From contig OZ038323.1 in assembly GCA_964035795.1 (NCBI GenBank), forward strand, positions 6,124,217 to 6,188,216: a stretch of 64,000 nucleotides of DNA. Direction: 5' to 3'. Source of the stretch: Pterobdella sp. o SKG-2022 (Eukaryota > Annelida > Clitellata > Hirudinida > Piscicolidae). Positions 13,345-51,888 of this stretch are shown in pieces. The position numbers were made by a program, and so were the translations under genes. The notes under the pieces were generated by a model that worked only from the letters and a program-made list of their open reading frames with translations, was not told the origin of the DNA and made no database searches. How positions within the stretch are numbered: the stretch's first letter is position 1; every line of letters begins with the position of its first letter.

Positions 13345-13700
13345 TTTAACAGTTGTAATTTGAAAAAATATAAATAGTTTAAAGACAAAAGTAATTTTCA
13401 AATTTATTTCAATTTTCAGTTAACTTCCCAAAGAAAAATTCTTTATATAGAAAGTTCCCAAAGGTCCTATTTATGTCATATGAATGATTGGCTATTGAAT
13501 TTCTTATAATGCGCATTAGATATTAAATCTTTAAATTTGAGCAAAATTTTAAATTTACGAATAGATTTGAAATAATCTCAAATTTTTAATAAATTTATTT
13601 TCACTTCAAATTTATGTTGAAACTTATATTTACTTTTAGTCTTAAAAGTTAAGTAGATAGTAAACAATCAAGGGTAAAGTGGAAATCGTTAAATAAAAAT
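13345..13700. promoter_or_regulatory. Candidate bidirectional promoter, syntenin/PDK
   Basis: 356 bp separate the two divergent start codons. An inverted CCAAT box (ATTGG, 13487-13491) and a TGCGCA element (about 13511-13516, NRF1-half-site-like) lie near the middle. No clear TATA box is placed relative to a known start site. The role is inferred from geometry. Confidence 0.45.
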
Positions 13701-16700
13701 ATGCGTTTAACAAATTATATTTTAAGAAGTTTTTCACAGGCATTAGATTATTATGGACGCTCCCATCCGAGCGTTTTATCAATTCAACAGTTTATAGATT
13801 TCGGCAAGTGCTAATAAAATCCTTTTACAAACTTTATCAATTGAATGTTATTATAATTTCAATTTCAAAGGTAAGTTGAAAAACTCTGAAAAAAGTTCAT
13901 TCATTTTTTTGCGCAAAGAAATCCCGGTGAGACTAGCCAATATATTGCAAGAGATTCATCTGCTGCCCGAACAATTGCTTCAGATGCCCTCCATCAAAAC
14001 AGTCAACAACTGGTTTGTGCCATCATGCTATTATTGACAGTCTGGATAAAGAAATTTAATTAACTTATGTACATTCTAACACAACTGATAGGTTATTCAT
14101 TTTACAACTTGGAAACTATTTATTATTACTTAGAGTTGAAAATAAATAAATTGTCATAAATCTTGGAAGGTATGAGCAGAGTTTCAAAGACATTATAGAG
14201 TTTGAGGATGCGGATGCCAACAATGCAGACGTCCTTGCTAGGTTCCTATTAAAATTAATTTAAAAATGATAAACTTGAATTGCATTATATTTCTAACAAT
14301 AATGTTCTACTAATGATGGCTCTTTCTAAATAACTAAAGAACCTCATTACTGCAAACCTAGCTCACCACATTATTAATAAGGAATGTTAAATCATTAAAC
14401 CACTACCTCATCACATCACATAATCACATTACTACCTTCACTACTACACCATACCACCTCCACCCACACCACCTCTACTACACCACACCATCTCCATCCA
14501 CACCATCTCAACCACATCATCTCATTACACCTCCACCACAACAGATTCAACAAGAGTCTGGACAACATCAGGGATCGTCACTTGACAGTGGTTGAGACAA
14601 TGGCTGAGGGAGTTGTTGAGATGAGAGACCATTTGCAGGTTTGTGTTTTTATTATTAAAATGTTTTTTATTATTGTTTTAATATAAAATATCCTGTGATA
14701 ATGTAATTCTGTTTTACCAAAAGCTGTAAGATTTAAGTTAAAAAATATTTTGTGTTTGTTTCTCTTTTTCACATATTATCATTTTATAATATAATGTTTA
14801 TTTATATTTTTTAATGATCTTTGCTCTTATTTTTTAGTGTTAATTATTTTTTATATTTTCAATAATATTTTTTAAATATTGTCAAAAAATAATAATAGTC
14901 TTCATTATAATTATATAATAGTTGTAGGACTTAATTGGAGGGCATAAGACTAATTGTTTGAACACTAAAAAACTGCTATAAAAGGCCCTTAAGTTTCATT
15001 ATATACTCCTGCATTTTTTTTTCTTATAATGGTGAAGTTAGACATAGCTATTGTTTCAAGGTGAGTGATCTGAGGCAGTTGGATAATCGGATCCACTACT
15101 TCCTTGATAGGTTTGTATGATGACTGTTTACTACTATTACTGCAACTACTACTACTACTACTAATAATAATACTAATAACGATAAATATTCTCATTGTTA
15201 TTGAAAGTAATAAAAAAGATAAACAACGACAACGTAGGTTTTATTTGAGCAGAATCAGCATCAGACTCATTATACACCAGCACTGTTAGCATTTCATTAT
15301 TATTGTTTATTATTATTTTTTCAAAAGTATTAATATTATTATTATTTTTGTTAATTTTTATTCTATGCCATTTTGAATTTCATTTACGATTTGGTTTTGT
15401 TTATAGTTATAATTTTAAAATCTTAGTGTAAAAATATTATAATATCAAAAAATCAGAATAATCAATAAGAAAATTTCTATCATAGTAATAAAAAAAGACA
15501 AAAATAAAAAAAAAAGAATAATAAAAACAAAAATAATAAAAAAAAAGAATAATAAAAACAAGAATAATAAAAACAAAAATAATAAAAAAAAAAAAGAATA
15601 ATAAAAACAAAAATAATAAAAAAAAGAATAATAAAAACAAAAGTAATAAAAAATAATAATAAAAACAAGAATAATAAAAACAAAAATAATAAAAACAAGA
15701 ATATATAAAAGAATAAAAATAACAAGTGGGGTTTCATTTGAACAACTTTGACCTTTCAAGAGGTGATACTGCAAAATAATTGAAAAAACCATATTAATAA
15801 TAATAGAAATAACGATAATAATAACTAAAAATCATAAATATTTTTAATAATAATGACTCCAGTATTATTGTTTGGGGGAGGGGAAATGGAGAAGGAAAAA
15901 AGCAGTTTCATTGGCTGTTTCGACCCTCAGTTTGATGTGCTCAAAATCGCTAAAGGTATCAAGAATATGATTCTAGTATCTTCATTGGAATACTAACATT
16001 TATTGAAATACTACATAGTTTTTATGCTAATAAATTTAACGTTGATTAACTTCAACGAAGTTTTTATGACTTATATTATCATTAAGTATGATACTTTTAA
16101 TACTTTCAAGATAATATATCATATTTTCAGATATCAAATAAACAAATAATAATAATAACTATAATAAATATCATAACCATTAAAACAGACGCTTACGAGC
16201 AGTCGAAATTTTTATGCAAGCAGTATTATAGCGTGGCTCCCGACTGTCATTTCCAAACATACCAGTGTTTGTATCTATAATAATAACTAAAAATAATAAT
16301 GATACCATAAACAACATTAATAATGATAAAACATATAATAAATAAGAATAATAAAAGTTTTAATAAATTTATTAAAAAATGATATTAATAAAAAATGGAA
16401 TACAATATGCTAACGTGTTATGATAAGGTTATACTAAACGAACAATCTAGCTTTTTTTGCTAATATATGTACTTAAAATTTTCTCATAATATCGACGTTA
16501 ACGATTATTGAGAATGCAAACAATAACAACAACAACAACCCTAATAACACTAGCGTACATGGAGAAGGAGGGGGACAATGAAGGAGACAAGATTACTATG
16601 ATCTATGTGCCTGTGCATCTCTATTACATGTTGTTTGAGCTCTTCAAGGTGGCAATGATGATGATGCTGATGATATTACTACTACTACTGCTACTATTAC

Positions 16701-18503
16701 TACTACTACTAATAATAATAATAAATATTATTATTGTTCTTTTAATAATAATGATAATATTGGTGCTTAATTTCATTATTATTTTTTTAATATCCATTAT
16801 TATTATTTTGTGATAAAAGTATATAGACAAGGATAAATAGAAAAACGAGGATGACAATGGTGAAAAATAATTTTTAGCCTATAATGTCTTCATCATCATC
16901 CTTATAATCCTCTTAGCCTTCTAACCACTTTCTTCTTCTTCTTCTTCTTCATCATCCTCTTCACCACCACAGAACTCAATGAGAGCAGTGGTGGAGTTCA
17001 ACAAAGAAAAGAAAATACCGCCATTGAAGTTGCTCATATCTCAAGGCAGGGAGGATGTCACTATAAAGGTGCGGTAAACTTGTTTGTTTTATTGAGTAGG
17101 GTTGTTTGTTTTATTGGGTGTAGTTGTTTGTTTTTATAAAGATTGTTGTATTCATATAGTGACTTGTTTTGCATTGAAGATGGGCATTAATGGCTTGGCT
17201 GATAGGTGGGATGTATTTCTAAGTTTAATTTATTATTTGTTTTATTGTTAATATGGTTAGTTTTGATGTGTTGTTAGCGATGTACCTTGACTGCAATAAA
17301 ATAGAATAAAATAAATGTTTTGACGGAAACTTCACGTTATCAAAACATATCGATTTTACCATTAATTGCCTCATCAACACATCACCGCAGTTAATTGACA
17401 GGGGAGGAGGCGTGGCTAGGAAAAACATTGACAAAGTCTTCAATTATCTGTACACCACTGCATCTGTTCCTCAAACCCCCTCCAATAACCCCCCTCTGGT
17501 AAAATGGATGATCGAGTGAATGATAAATAGTTGGGTGTGTAAATAAGAAGTTGGATGGTTAATTTGGTGGGTGGATGAGTCGATGGGTGGATTGATGGAT
17601 GAATGTGTTGATAAGAAGATGGGTGGATGGATGAAGGGGTAGAGAATAATTAAAAGTTTCAATATGAAATTATGTGAAGGTGTTGATAAATTCATACCTA
17701 GAATGGAAAAGACTTGAAACGATGACGATGATGTTATTACGTTAAATTGCATGCAACTTAGTTTCATAGTGCAAGTGGTAGGGTTGGTATCTTTTCATTT
17801 AAAACCTCAACAATTTTTTGCTGTTTTCTAGTGGTTGTTGATGTCGCCTATTTATTTTACTTAAAATAACTTTCGGTGGACCTAACTCGGACTTTTTCGC
17901 CATTGTGCTCTCATTACAGCTAGATTTTTAAGAAAACTTTTTGAAAGCAAAAAAAATACATCCAAGGGACAGATTTACATTTGTGATTATGTTATTTACA
18001 TTGATGACCATGGGAGTACAAAGTAATAGTCTTGATAAAGAATTCTTAGAGATAAAAATGAAAAGAGAGGTATATATCACCATTACCACTACCATCACCA
18101 ATATCTTTAACATCACTATCACTAACATCATCAAAATTCCCTTCTTCATCTTCATCATCATTATCATTACCATCATCACCACCATCTTCCTCTTCATCAC
18201 CAGGCAGGGTATGGTTACGGACTTCCACTATCTCGGTTGTATGCCAAATATTTCAATGGGGACCTCAAGCTGAGTTCTGTGCATGGGTACGGGACTGATG
18301 CCTTCATCTTCCTCAAGGTATCTATCTATCTATCTATTTATCTATCTATCTATCTACCTATCTATCTATTTAATTGCCAGGTCTTGCCTAAAGAAGCAAG
18401 CGAACTTCTACCAATATACAACAAAACATCATCACAAAAGTACACTGAGCATGCGCAAATCAGAGACTGGAGTGAACCTTTCAAGGATTTCTCTAGCATA
18501 TGA
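13701..18503 (+). CDS. PDK: Mitochondrial pyruvate dehydrogenase kinase, complete
   Basis: Phosphorylates and inactivates the E1-alpha subunit of pyruvate dehydrogenase in the mitochondrial matrix. Thirteen exons in phase: 13701-13803, 13871-14012, 14170-14241, 14545-14638, 15061-15110, 15238-15284, 15863-15955, 16189-16264, 16513-16648, 16973-17068, 17391-17498, 18204-18317, 18381-18503; 417 residues (human isoforms about 406-436). Landmarks: [49 protein letters not shown]; the GHKL N-box in [16 protein letters not shown] then [15 protein letters not shown] (G1); [17 protein letters not shown] (G2); and [12 protein letters not shown]. The C-terminal RDWSEP is the DW motif, which favours PDK over BCKDK. 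Intron 1 (13804-13870) needs a GC donor. The last intron is only 63 nt of TCTA repeats. The residues between VAPDC and IYVP include a threonine run. Confidence 0.96.
14395..14540 (+). repeat. CCA/TCA-rich pyrimidine tract in PDK intron 3
   Basis: Imperfect CACCA/CATCA-type repeats run directly up to the acceptor CAACAG at 14544. The tract is pyrimidine- and CA-rich in a sequence otherwise rich in A and T. Confidence 0.6.
15490..15716 (+). repeat. A-rich minisatellite in PDK intron 6
   Basis: Irregular tandem units of the type AATAATAAAAACAA. The long Phe-rich open frames on the minus strand here are only a reading of this repeat. Confidence 0.85.
17515..17640 (+). repeat. GGATGGATG-type minisatellite in PDK intron 11
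   Basis: Degenerate GGTGGATGGATGAATG units run from just after the donor at 17499 to about 17640. Confidence 0.65.
18318..18380 (+). repeat. 63-nt PDK intron built of (TCTA)n
   Basis: The sequence from the GT at 18318 to the AG at 18380 is almost wholly TCTA units, ending TTTAATTGCCAG. Flanking exons encode FIFLK and VLPKEA, which are contiguous in the PDK family, so this is an intron. It is a multiple of three and has no stop in the gene's frame. Confidence 0.85.
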
Positions 18504-19541
18504 TGTGTGTGTGTGTATATATTTGTGTGTTTGTGTGTGGGGGTTAGCTTGGGTGTGTTGATGGGTTCATGCGTATATGTGGTTGTTTGGTTGTATTATT
18601 TTTCGATTTTTTGTGGCGTTGAAATTTTCATATGAATTTCACAGATTTTGTATTCTTATCGATAATATTGATTCAATAAGCTCCATGCATATTGAATCAT
18701 TAGATGCATCTGTGTGTCATGGATAAATTTGTATTGAAGTCACTAATAAAGTTTTTGAGGTAATGCATAATGAATCGATGCATGAATGCTTTGATGTATA
18801 ATGAATTATAACGTAAATGCTACGATAAATGAATGAATGGTGAATTAATTTTTCAATGAATGCATTATTTATGGACTGCAGAATGCTTGAGCATACGCCA
18901 CTTTAATATCTTGACAGAATGGTTCGGTGTTTCTTTTTCAAAACAATATAACAAAATACAATATACAACAATGAAATATACCACAATACAATGACGAGTA
19001 AAAATATGATAGCATTAACTTCTTGCGTCATTCAATTTTTTCATTTATCCGTTCATGAATTAGTTGTGATTATTACTGCTTCATAAATGAAGTTATATAA
19101 ATGAAGTATATATACAGTTATATAACATATTAAACAATGATATACACTCGTTTTATGGGGGGGGGTTAGGGTGCTCTTGAGTGTTTTGTATTCATTGTTT
19201 GCTGAGTGTCCCATAATGAATGTTAATGGTTTTGAAGAGATCCATCATAATATTGTATTATTCATCATAGCAATTATATTATTTGTATTAGTGGTAGTTA
19301 TATATGATTTATTATTTACAAAAGCAAAAGTAATAATTAATGAGGTTGGTGTTGTTATAAACATGAGTTGACAAATTTTTGGAAACAAGTTCAAATTGAA
19401 AAAATTTTTTTGGCAATATAAATAACAATAATTTAAATTATTTCAACCACAATAAATGCCTTTAAATTTTTCAAATGAAATATATTTATTGAAAGTATGA
19501 ATACTTATATAAATCTCTTGAAACTCAACTTTCTGTGGAAG
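18504..19541. other. PDK 3' flank, no gene seen
   Basis: A short GT-rich stretch (18503-18560) is followed by AT-rich sequence with ATGAATGAATG-like runs near 18770-18870. I see no exon. Confidence 0.5.
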
Positions 19542-22500
19542 TCAAACGCTTGAGCAACTTGCGCCAATGAACTCACCAGATCGTAATACATCTAGCACCT
19601 CCTTACTATTCGCCAATTTTGCAAAAAGCGCAATAAATACCTGAAAAAAGAAAAATTAAAAAATTTGAGTTTTTTTTTATATTATGTGGGATAATACATG
19701 CCCTCGTAACTGGGGTTGACAGCGATCGGCCTAGATTATTGATACTATTTTTTGAAGTAAACTTGACAATACCTAATATACTGCCAATTCAAGATCCACC
19801 GTTTCTAAAAGGGCCGCTTGCCTTATCGTTGAATACGATACCAGGACACCAGTCTGTTGATATATTTTTGCAGAGTCTTCTCTTATCCAGGTCATAACAA
19901 AAAACAGCGTTTAAGTACAGGCACCAACTTGGACGAAACTCAAAATAAGACATTTAATGTCTCCGAAAGCTCCAAGTGTTATCACACTTTTTCTAATATT
20001 ATATAGCAATTACTATATTATAAATCAGCTTTACTATATTTTAGTTCATTATAATTCCATTAGGCTTTTGAATAACAATATTTCTCTACCATTATTAAAA
20101 TTAATGATATTGCATTATCCAATAATGCTGCTTCCTTGCCATCAAAAACATAAAAACATATGTACTTATGTTGAAAGGATACTGATCACAGCTACACCAC
20201 TCACCAATGTAGGGCTGCACAAACGAGGGATGGTCGAGTGATAAAAATGTTTTAAAGTGAACATCTTCAATTAGTCTTTTGAATGGGTGAAAATGAAAAA
20301 CTAAATTTAAAGTTTAATTTCCAAGAAATCGTTTCAAAAGCATATAAATTAATTGGTAATTAAGTCAGCTTGGAGGAATCAAAGAGAAGCAGACAAAGTA
20401 TAACCAATTAAAAAATAGAAAAAATTAATGAAAAAATATAAATAAGCTAAAATAAAAAGAAGTAATTTGGATGAATAAATAAAATAAATGCAAAGAAATA
20501 CCAAAACCTTCTACTGATGTGTCATGACAAGACTGGACTTAATAAAGGATTTATTTAATGGATAAATTAGATTCTGCTTTCAAAATGAATCTTTTAAAAA
20601 CGATCCATTTGAACCACAATGCTTGTATTTGGCAACGTGATATGTGGTGTTTGAAGGGACAATTTAATGCTTTTAATGAAGCATTTTTACGTTTGATAGC
20701 TTTGAATGACAAGATTGAAATGTAACGTTTCGAAATTTAGTTTTGTCTAATTAGTATTTTGAAAAGTTTTTGAATGACATTGAATAGAAAATTTGAAAAT
20801 TTAAGAGTGAAAATAATTATCACTATCTTAAGCAAGGTTGTTGCCATTTTAGTAGATATTAATAAAAGAAGCTATAAATCTAAATATTTAGACATATTTT
20901 AAAATTAAATAAATTTAATGTTAATTTTTGATTTTTAATGTATGAATTCTTAATACCGATATTTAAAACCAAAAGTGGAAAAAATCATGTTTGTAGGACA
21001 TACAAAATGTAGAGCTTTTGAGACGCCAATAAAGCAATAATAAATGTACAACAAGAATATAACGGTGCTGTTTTGATTACGAAAAGTTTCGTGGTAAAAA
21101 AAATCTTTATAATTGTGTCTATGCAAATAAAGCTTTGAAACTAAAAATTTTTATTTGAGTTTTTCATCACCACATTGCTCATCTGTGTCGTTTTTCAAAA
21201 AAGTTGAGTACTCTTGCAAATGTTTGGATCTTGGAGAAAAAACTAAAAAAGCTGGCAAATGAAATGAAACAAAAATATTAATCTCACAACTTTGCTGCTA
21301 TGAAAAATAGTTGCAGTAAACGCTTTCAATTGTATTTCCAAAAATATTGAAATACTGAGTAGAAAAAAGCAGAAGAGAATAAAAAGGAGGAGGACGAGAA
21401 AGAAGAGGAATTAAGGAGGTATTTAAGACAAGTGCATCGATGAAGAAAACTTTGGACAAGTTTTGCTGCTCAAGGTTGGATGATGGTTTTTAGTTTGTCA
21501 AATTTTATATTTTGTTGCAGTTTGAATTTTGTTATTGATTAATTGAGTAAAAATAGCTTTATGATTTTGTCAGTATAATGATGGTAAAATAACCAGGCTT
21601 GTTTCCTAATTTGTTTCCAAGTTTTTCAATAAGAAATATAATTATATACCTAATTAATAAGATAACCTAGATTTGTGAAGATTTCATAAAATTTTAAACA
21701 TCGCTCAAAGTTTTTTCAGCAGAAATCAAAAAATTTTATTTGAGAAATTATGAAATTTAATAATTTTTCGAGACAGTATTATTAGTTGATTAACGGCAAT
21801 CTATTTGGAATCTAAATGTTGCAGTCTTGGAACACTGCATTGCTTTGGTCGAATGACTAAGTTCAATTTAAATACAATTTGCAATTATAAAATACTACAA
21901 TTTTCACATATAATGATAAATAAAGTTTCTCAAATTAAATTCTAAATCTTGTTGTGAGATGGTTTATAATGTTTAAAGACGACCAATTATCTTTAAAAAG
22001 CGCGTTTTTCTAATAAAAGAAGTTTACAATGAAAAAATTTAAAAGATAGAAGTTATATCCTTGAATAAAACCTCGGACAAATTGTAAATGAAACACTTTG
22101 AGTTTTTATACAAAAGCTTTCCATTGTGGAAATAACTTTGAAAAGTCTTCTATTAATAATTTGAAATGTTCTTCATCGCCTTAAATGCCATTGTAGGATA
22201 TTAATCACTTGAACAAGATATAGGAGAATCTTTGTGATAAACATCATCGACTTATATCGTGGCTTTATAGCCCATGATCACACTCTAAAAATTCTTTTTG
22301 CTTTAAGTGTTTTTCATGTTTCTTATCAAAGCCTCTAAGTAGTCATAAAAAGCTGATGGCACTGGGGTATGTAAATAAAGTTGTCTCAAGCTGAAAGATT
22401 ATCCGATGCTCTTTAACGGCGCTTTTGAGATTGTCTGAACTGTCTTTGAAGTAAGCTGAAAGAAAAACTCTCCACCGCTCTTGCATCCTTCTTCCATGTG

Positions 22501-23296
22501 CATGTGCACTTGAGTTGTGCTTGCACCAGGTGAACCCACTCTGTCGAGCTTTTAACTTTTCCAAACCCTGTTTTCCCTTCTATACAATCTAACGTGAACA
22601 AATAGAAAAAACCAGAAAATTTATTTTTTAGAAAAAAATTCAGTGAGAACGTGAAAAATTAAAATTTTTTTTTTGAATTATACTGTATTGATTGGAATTA
22701 TTTCAAAAATTCATCACAAGCTCTTCATCAAAATTCAAAAAAAATTTTGCCTAAAATTTCAATTTTTTTGGCACGATTTACGATGAAAAATTAGAATCAT
22801 TTAGTTTTTTTTGCTATAAATAACAAATAAGCCAACGGTTGAATCACCCCTAATTAGGGCTCGGTTGCGCACTTTTGACATAATGACTACAAATAGGCCC
22901 AAATAGCTCTCAAAGAGTCATTTAATTGAAAATTTATACCAATTGTATCAAATTAGCAAAATATCTAGTTTTTAAAATTTATATTTCACTATAATTAACA
23001 AAAAACAAGTTGATATCACCTTGAATTTCCACAGATTTGTGAATCTTTAATAACACATTCATATATGCGGACATCAGCTTCAATGATGTTTCAAATCTTA
23101 AAAGCTTATGATATCAAATCTTTTTAATTTTTTTTACAATGAAAATACCTGCAAAAACTATTTAAAAACATTTGAGCGTTTCGATTTATTTGACGTTAAT
23201 GATTTTCATGAAATAATAAATCGCTTCCATTTTGCAGCTAAGAAAAAGGGAACTCATAAAAAATCAAATAATTTGATTGAAACCTACCTTCAAATA

Positions 23297-23344
<48 letters not shown>

Positions 23345-25264
23345 ATATATATATCGATGCAAAAGCAACTAAATCTTGATGGCCATATTTTCAAAGTTGT
23401 TCATTTCTTTTTTTGTTCTCAAATTATTCATTTTTAAAGTTTAGAAAAATATTTTATCTAAAATAACTTGGAACCCTATTTTTAGACACTGTTTTTTCTC
23501 AAAACATTTGTTGAATGCAATGTATCCAACAAACACGTGTGATGAACTCTGTGTGATTGAGCGTTCATTATTTCCCACGAATTCTTCATGCAACTTTCAA
23601 AAAGTGCTTAATCTTATTCGAAAAACTGAGCCCTTCCGTTTTGAATGTCATCTTCTAAAAAGTTTTCAAGCAAGCCATTCAATAGGTTCCATTGTCCAGA
23701 GGCTAGCTGTAAGATGGTTTTGCACAGTTATATAGAAAATTCTTCAAGTTCTCGATGTTTCATAATGCTGTTATTAAAAATGATTTCAACGATTTTTTGC
23801 TGAATTATTTGGCATAAATCAGAAATAATTTTTTAACTGTAATTTTTTCATCAAAACTAATTCATTAAAACACTTTAAACATCGAGTTTTAGTAGCGTTT
23901 TAAATTTTGAGATTATTTAGCTTCCATTGAAAGTTTCTAAAATAATATAAACTATTATTTTTCTTTTTTTGACAACAAAATTTCATCCAACGATCATCTC
24001 TTCAATTCTTTGGCATCAAACCAAGCCTCAAACATAGAAAAAAAAATTATAATATTCAAAATGATGGAACACGAACAAATGTCTCATTGGTAACAAAGGA
24101 ACTTGAAAGGAACAGAAAAAGGCCGATAAGAAACTAACGAATCGATAATGCTCATATATAATGTTCATATTTAACGCAATGTTCGTAATGGAGAAACCAA
24201 TGGAGAAAACCAGAAAACATAGAAACATTATTAAAAAAACAAAAAAGCAGTTTTCAAAGATATCTCTACTTGTCTAAAGTTTTCGGCAAGGAAAGTAAAT
24301 TTTGTTCATACTGGTTACACTAATCCCCAGTCAACTTGAGCACTGATGCATGGGATCTTCAGGTGAAAACATAAGCGAACGACCTTTCCAGTGTGTTTTA
24401 TTTATAGCTTGTAAGAAATTCTTATGATATGTTTTATTATCTTTGAAATATTAGATTTTTTTTTGAAATTTATTTGAAACTTTCAAAGAATGAGTGAATT
24501 GTCGGCACCTATAGCTCAATGATTGAGCATTAGACTAATTATCTAAAGTTACAGGGTTCGATCCCGCGTGGGCCGACAATTAGCACGGTGTGTTTTCGCT
24601 TCATTAAATTTGAAGCAAGCGCTTTGATTTATAAGAAAAAGCGCTTTATAAATACTGCATTACATTACATTACATTGCAATCAAAGAAATAACCGAACTT
24701 AACTTTTCTAATAATAGGACACAAATTTATTGATAAATATAAAGTTAATGGGAGTTTGTGTAGCTTGTTTCCATAAATAAACGTGCTTTTCAAAAAGTCC
24801 TGAGACATTAAATTTTAATTTAACCAACCAAATATGAGCATTCCATAGCTGGATGTACGTGAGGATAAGTAGAACATTGAATTCTTTATGAACAAGGTTT
24901 CCAAGGGCTAAACATAAAATTGTAGTCAGAGTTCTAACAATTTTAATTCTTTTATTTTAAAATTTTCTATAAATTTATTAGTTTTTCAAAGTTATTTTGG
25001 TCAAATGAGTTTTTTTCAAATTTTTTGTTTCCATTTCATAAAAAAAAATTCTTCATAAATTATTTAAGACCAATACATTTACTTACAAATGAAAAAAGAA
25101 TTTAATATTTCTTGACATCTTTTAAATGAAACATAACACTGTAAACAGATTTATCGAAGTCCCATAACAGACATGAATATTAAGAGACTATTTCATTAAG
25201 GGGTACCAAATGGTGCCACAAAGCTGTTACAAATGCTGCTAATTTTGTATCGGGTTCGAACTTC
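19542..25264 (-). CDS. Candidate unidentified gene(s): scattered exon-like islands
   Basis: Several minus-strand islands have clean splice borders and protein-like composition, but I cannot name the family and not all phases join. They are: 25264-25208 (KFEPDTKLAAFVTALWHHL, in phase); 23237-23195 (CKMEAIYYFMKIIN); 23096-23020 (FETSLKLMSAYMNVLLKIHK then SVEIQ); 20275-20205 (LIEDVHFKTFLSLDHPSFVQ then PYI); and 19640-19542 (VFIALFAKLANSKEVLDVLR then SGEFIGASCSSV, stop). A second possible terminal exon is 21229-21151. Two more islands near 23640-23715 and 22420-22600 are open but lack good donors. The helical, Leu-rich character would suit a HEAT/ARM-type protein, which is a guess. A decayed gene or two adjacent genes are also possible. 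Confidence 0.35.
23301..23343. repeat. (AT)n microsatellite
   Basis: About 40 nt of perfect AT dinucleotides, followed by a short imperfect continuation to about 23355. Confidence 0.95.
24501..24679 (+). repeat. tRNA-Ile-like SINE, copy 2
   Basis: The head GTCGGCACCTATAGCTCAAT starts a tRNA-like fold. An anticodon stem TTAGA/TCTAA closes loop CTAATTA (anticodon AAT, Ile) and is followed by GGGTTCGATCCC. A non-tRNA body ends GCGCTTTATAAATACTGC, then four ATTAC units. This is a complete element in the region of the unidentified minus-strand islands. Confidence 0.88.
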
Positions 25265-26458
25265 TGTCAATCTATGAAGCATTAAAGTTTCAAAAGTTTT
25301 GAAATTAGAAAAAATTTTGAGCTTCATTATTACTGAGTTTCACATGGGGGAGTTTTATAACAGCGTTTAACTCTGAATTTATTAAGTTTTAACAAATTTT
25401 AAACTGAAAAAGGCTTAGTATAAGTATGAATTTTTAATGAGAAGTGATAAACGTAGGTTAAGTGGAGCAAAGTTCTACAGACGGTAAGCCTGGTGAGAAA
25501 AGCGACTTGAAAGTAAGTCTTAGCAGCCTGGTTGATGTGTGAAGACTAGGTTGAGGATTTGAGCGGTGCAAGAATATGTCTGAAGGATTAAAGTTGTATG
25601 ATTATAGATGGGCTAGCTGAGTTATATGATGCAAGGTTTGAGCCATAAAATTTGAACTGCATTTTGTGGAAAACTGGTAGTCAGAGAAACACAGACACGA
25701 GAAAACTGAAAAAAATCAGCTTGAAAATAATTTCAAATAAACTATCGTTTAGGTATCAGATTACAGAGAAATACGTTACTTTATTGCAAACTGCATAGAA
25801 CTCATGAGATACTGAAAAAGCAATCAGTTTCAGATGACATAAGTTTTCAAACCTGTTTTATGGCCTCTAATACAACATGAAAAACTGTCTTGATTGGGTA
25901 AAGGAGTAAATGAAGAGTTTATTGGGAAAATATGTCGTCAAAGCCTGCCACTAAAAGATAATGTTTGATTAGAGAAAAGGTTGCCAACAGACATCCAATT
26001 TTAGTATACTGAATGAAATTTTGTTCAAACTAAACGTGTCGATAATTTAATAAATAATCTTTTACTTGAATGATAACCACAATAAAACTTCAGTTTGATT
26101 AATGTTTTATTTAGCCAGTTTGGTTTTATCACTTTCAGCTTCATGAGTATCAAAACCACCAAAACCATTAATGCCACCATCACCACTGTCTTTACCATTA
26201 TCCCTACTACTACCATCACCAAGACTACCACCATCATCATTACAAAACCAATCCTTAAAGATAAAAAGCCAGAAGCCAGGTCCAACATGTCAAGGCTGGA
26301 ATTACATTTAAATGTTTTCCAAATAATTTTATCCCGTCAATCATGATTTTGCTGAATTTTCAACAACAGTGTTTTCTTCTTACCACCCTCTCAACATCAA
26401 CCAAATCTCAAGCTGCTACATTTTTTAATAGAAATCAAACAAAATCGACTAACTTTTA
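25265..26458. other. No supported gene
   Basis: The stretch includes a slightly less AT-rich segment (25450-25640) without splice-bounded open frames. An ACC/CAT-rich tract at 26145-26240 produces Thr/Val-rich frames on both strands. Confidence 0.4.

Positions 26459-51888
<25,430 letters not shown>

Noticed and set aside
15437..15792. Phe/Leu-rich minus-strand frames
   Set aside because: A-rich minisatellite within a PDK intron; overlapping frames in all phases show that it is repeat-driven.
24501..24577. Functional tRNA-Ile gene
   Set aside because: The acceptor stem is imperfect, the same head recurs with a non-tRNA body and ATTAC tail, and the copies are dispersed; it is a SINE head.
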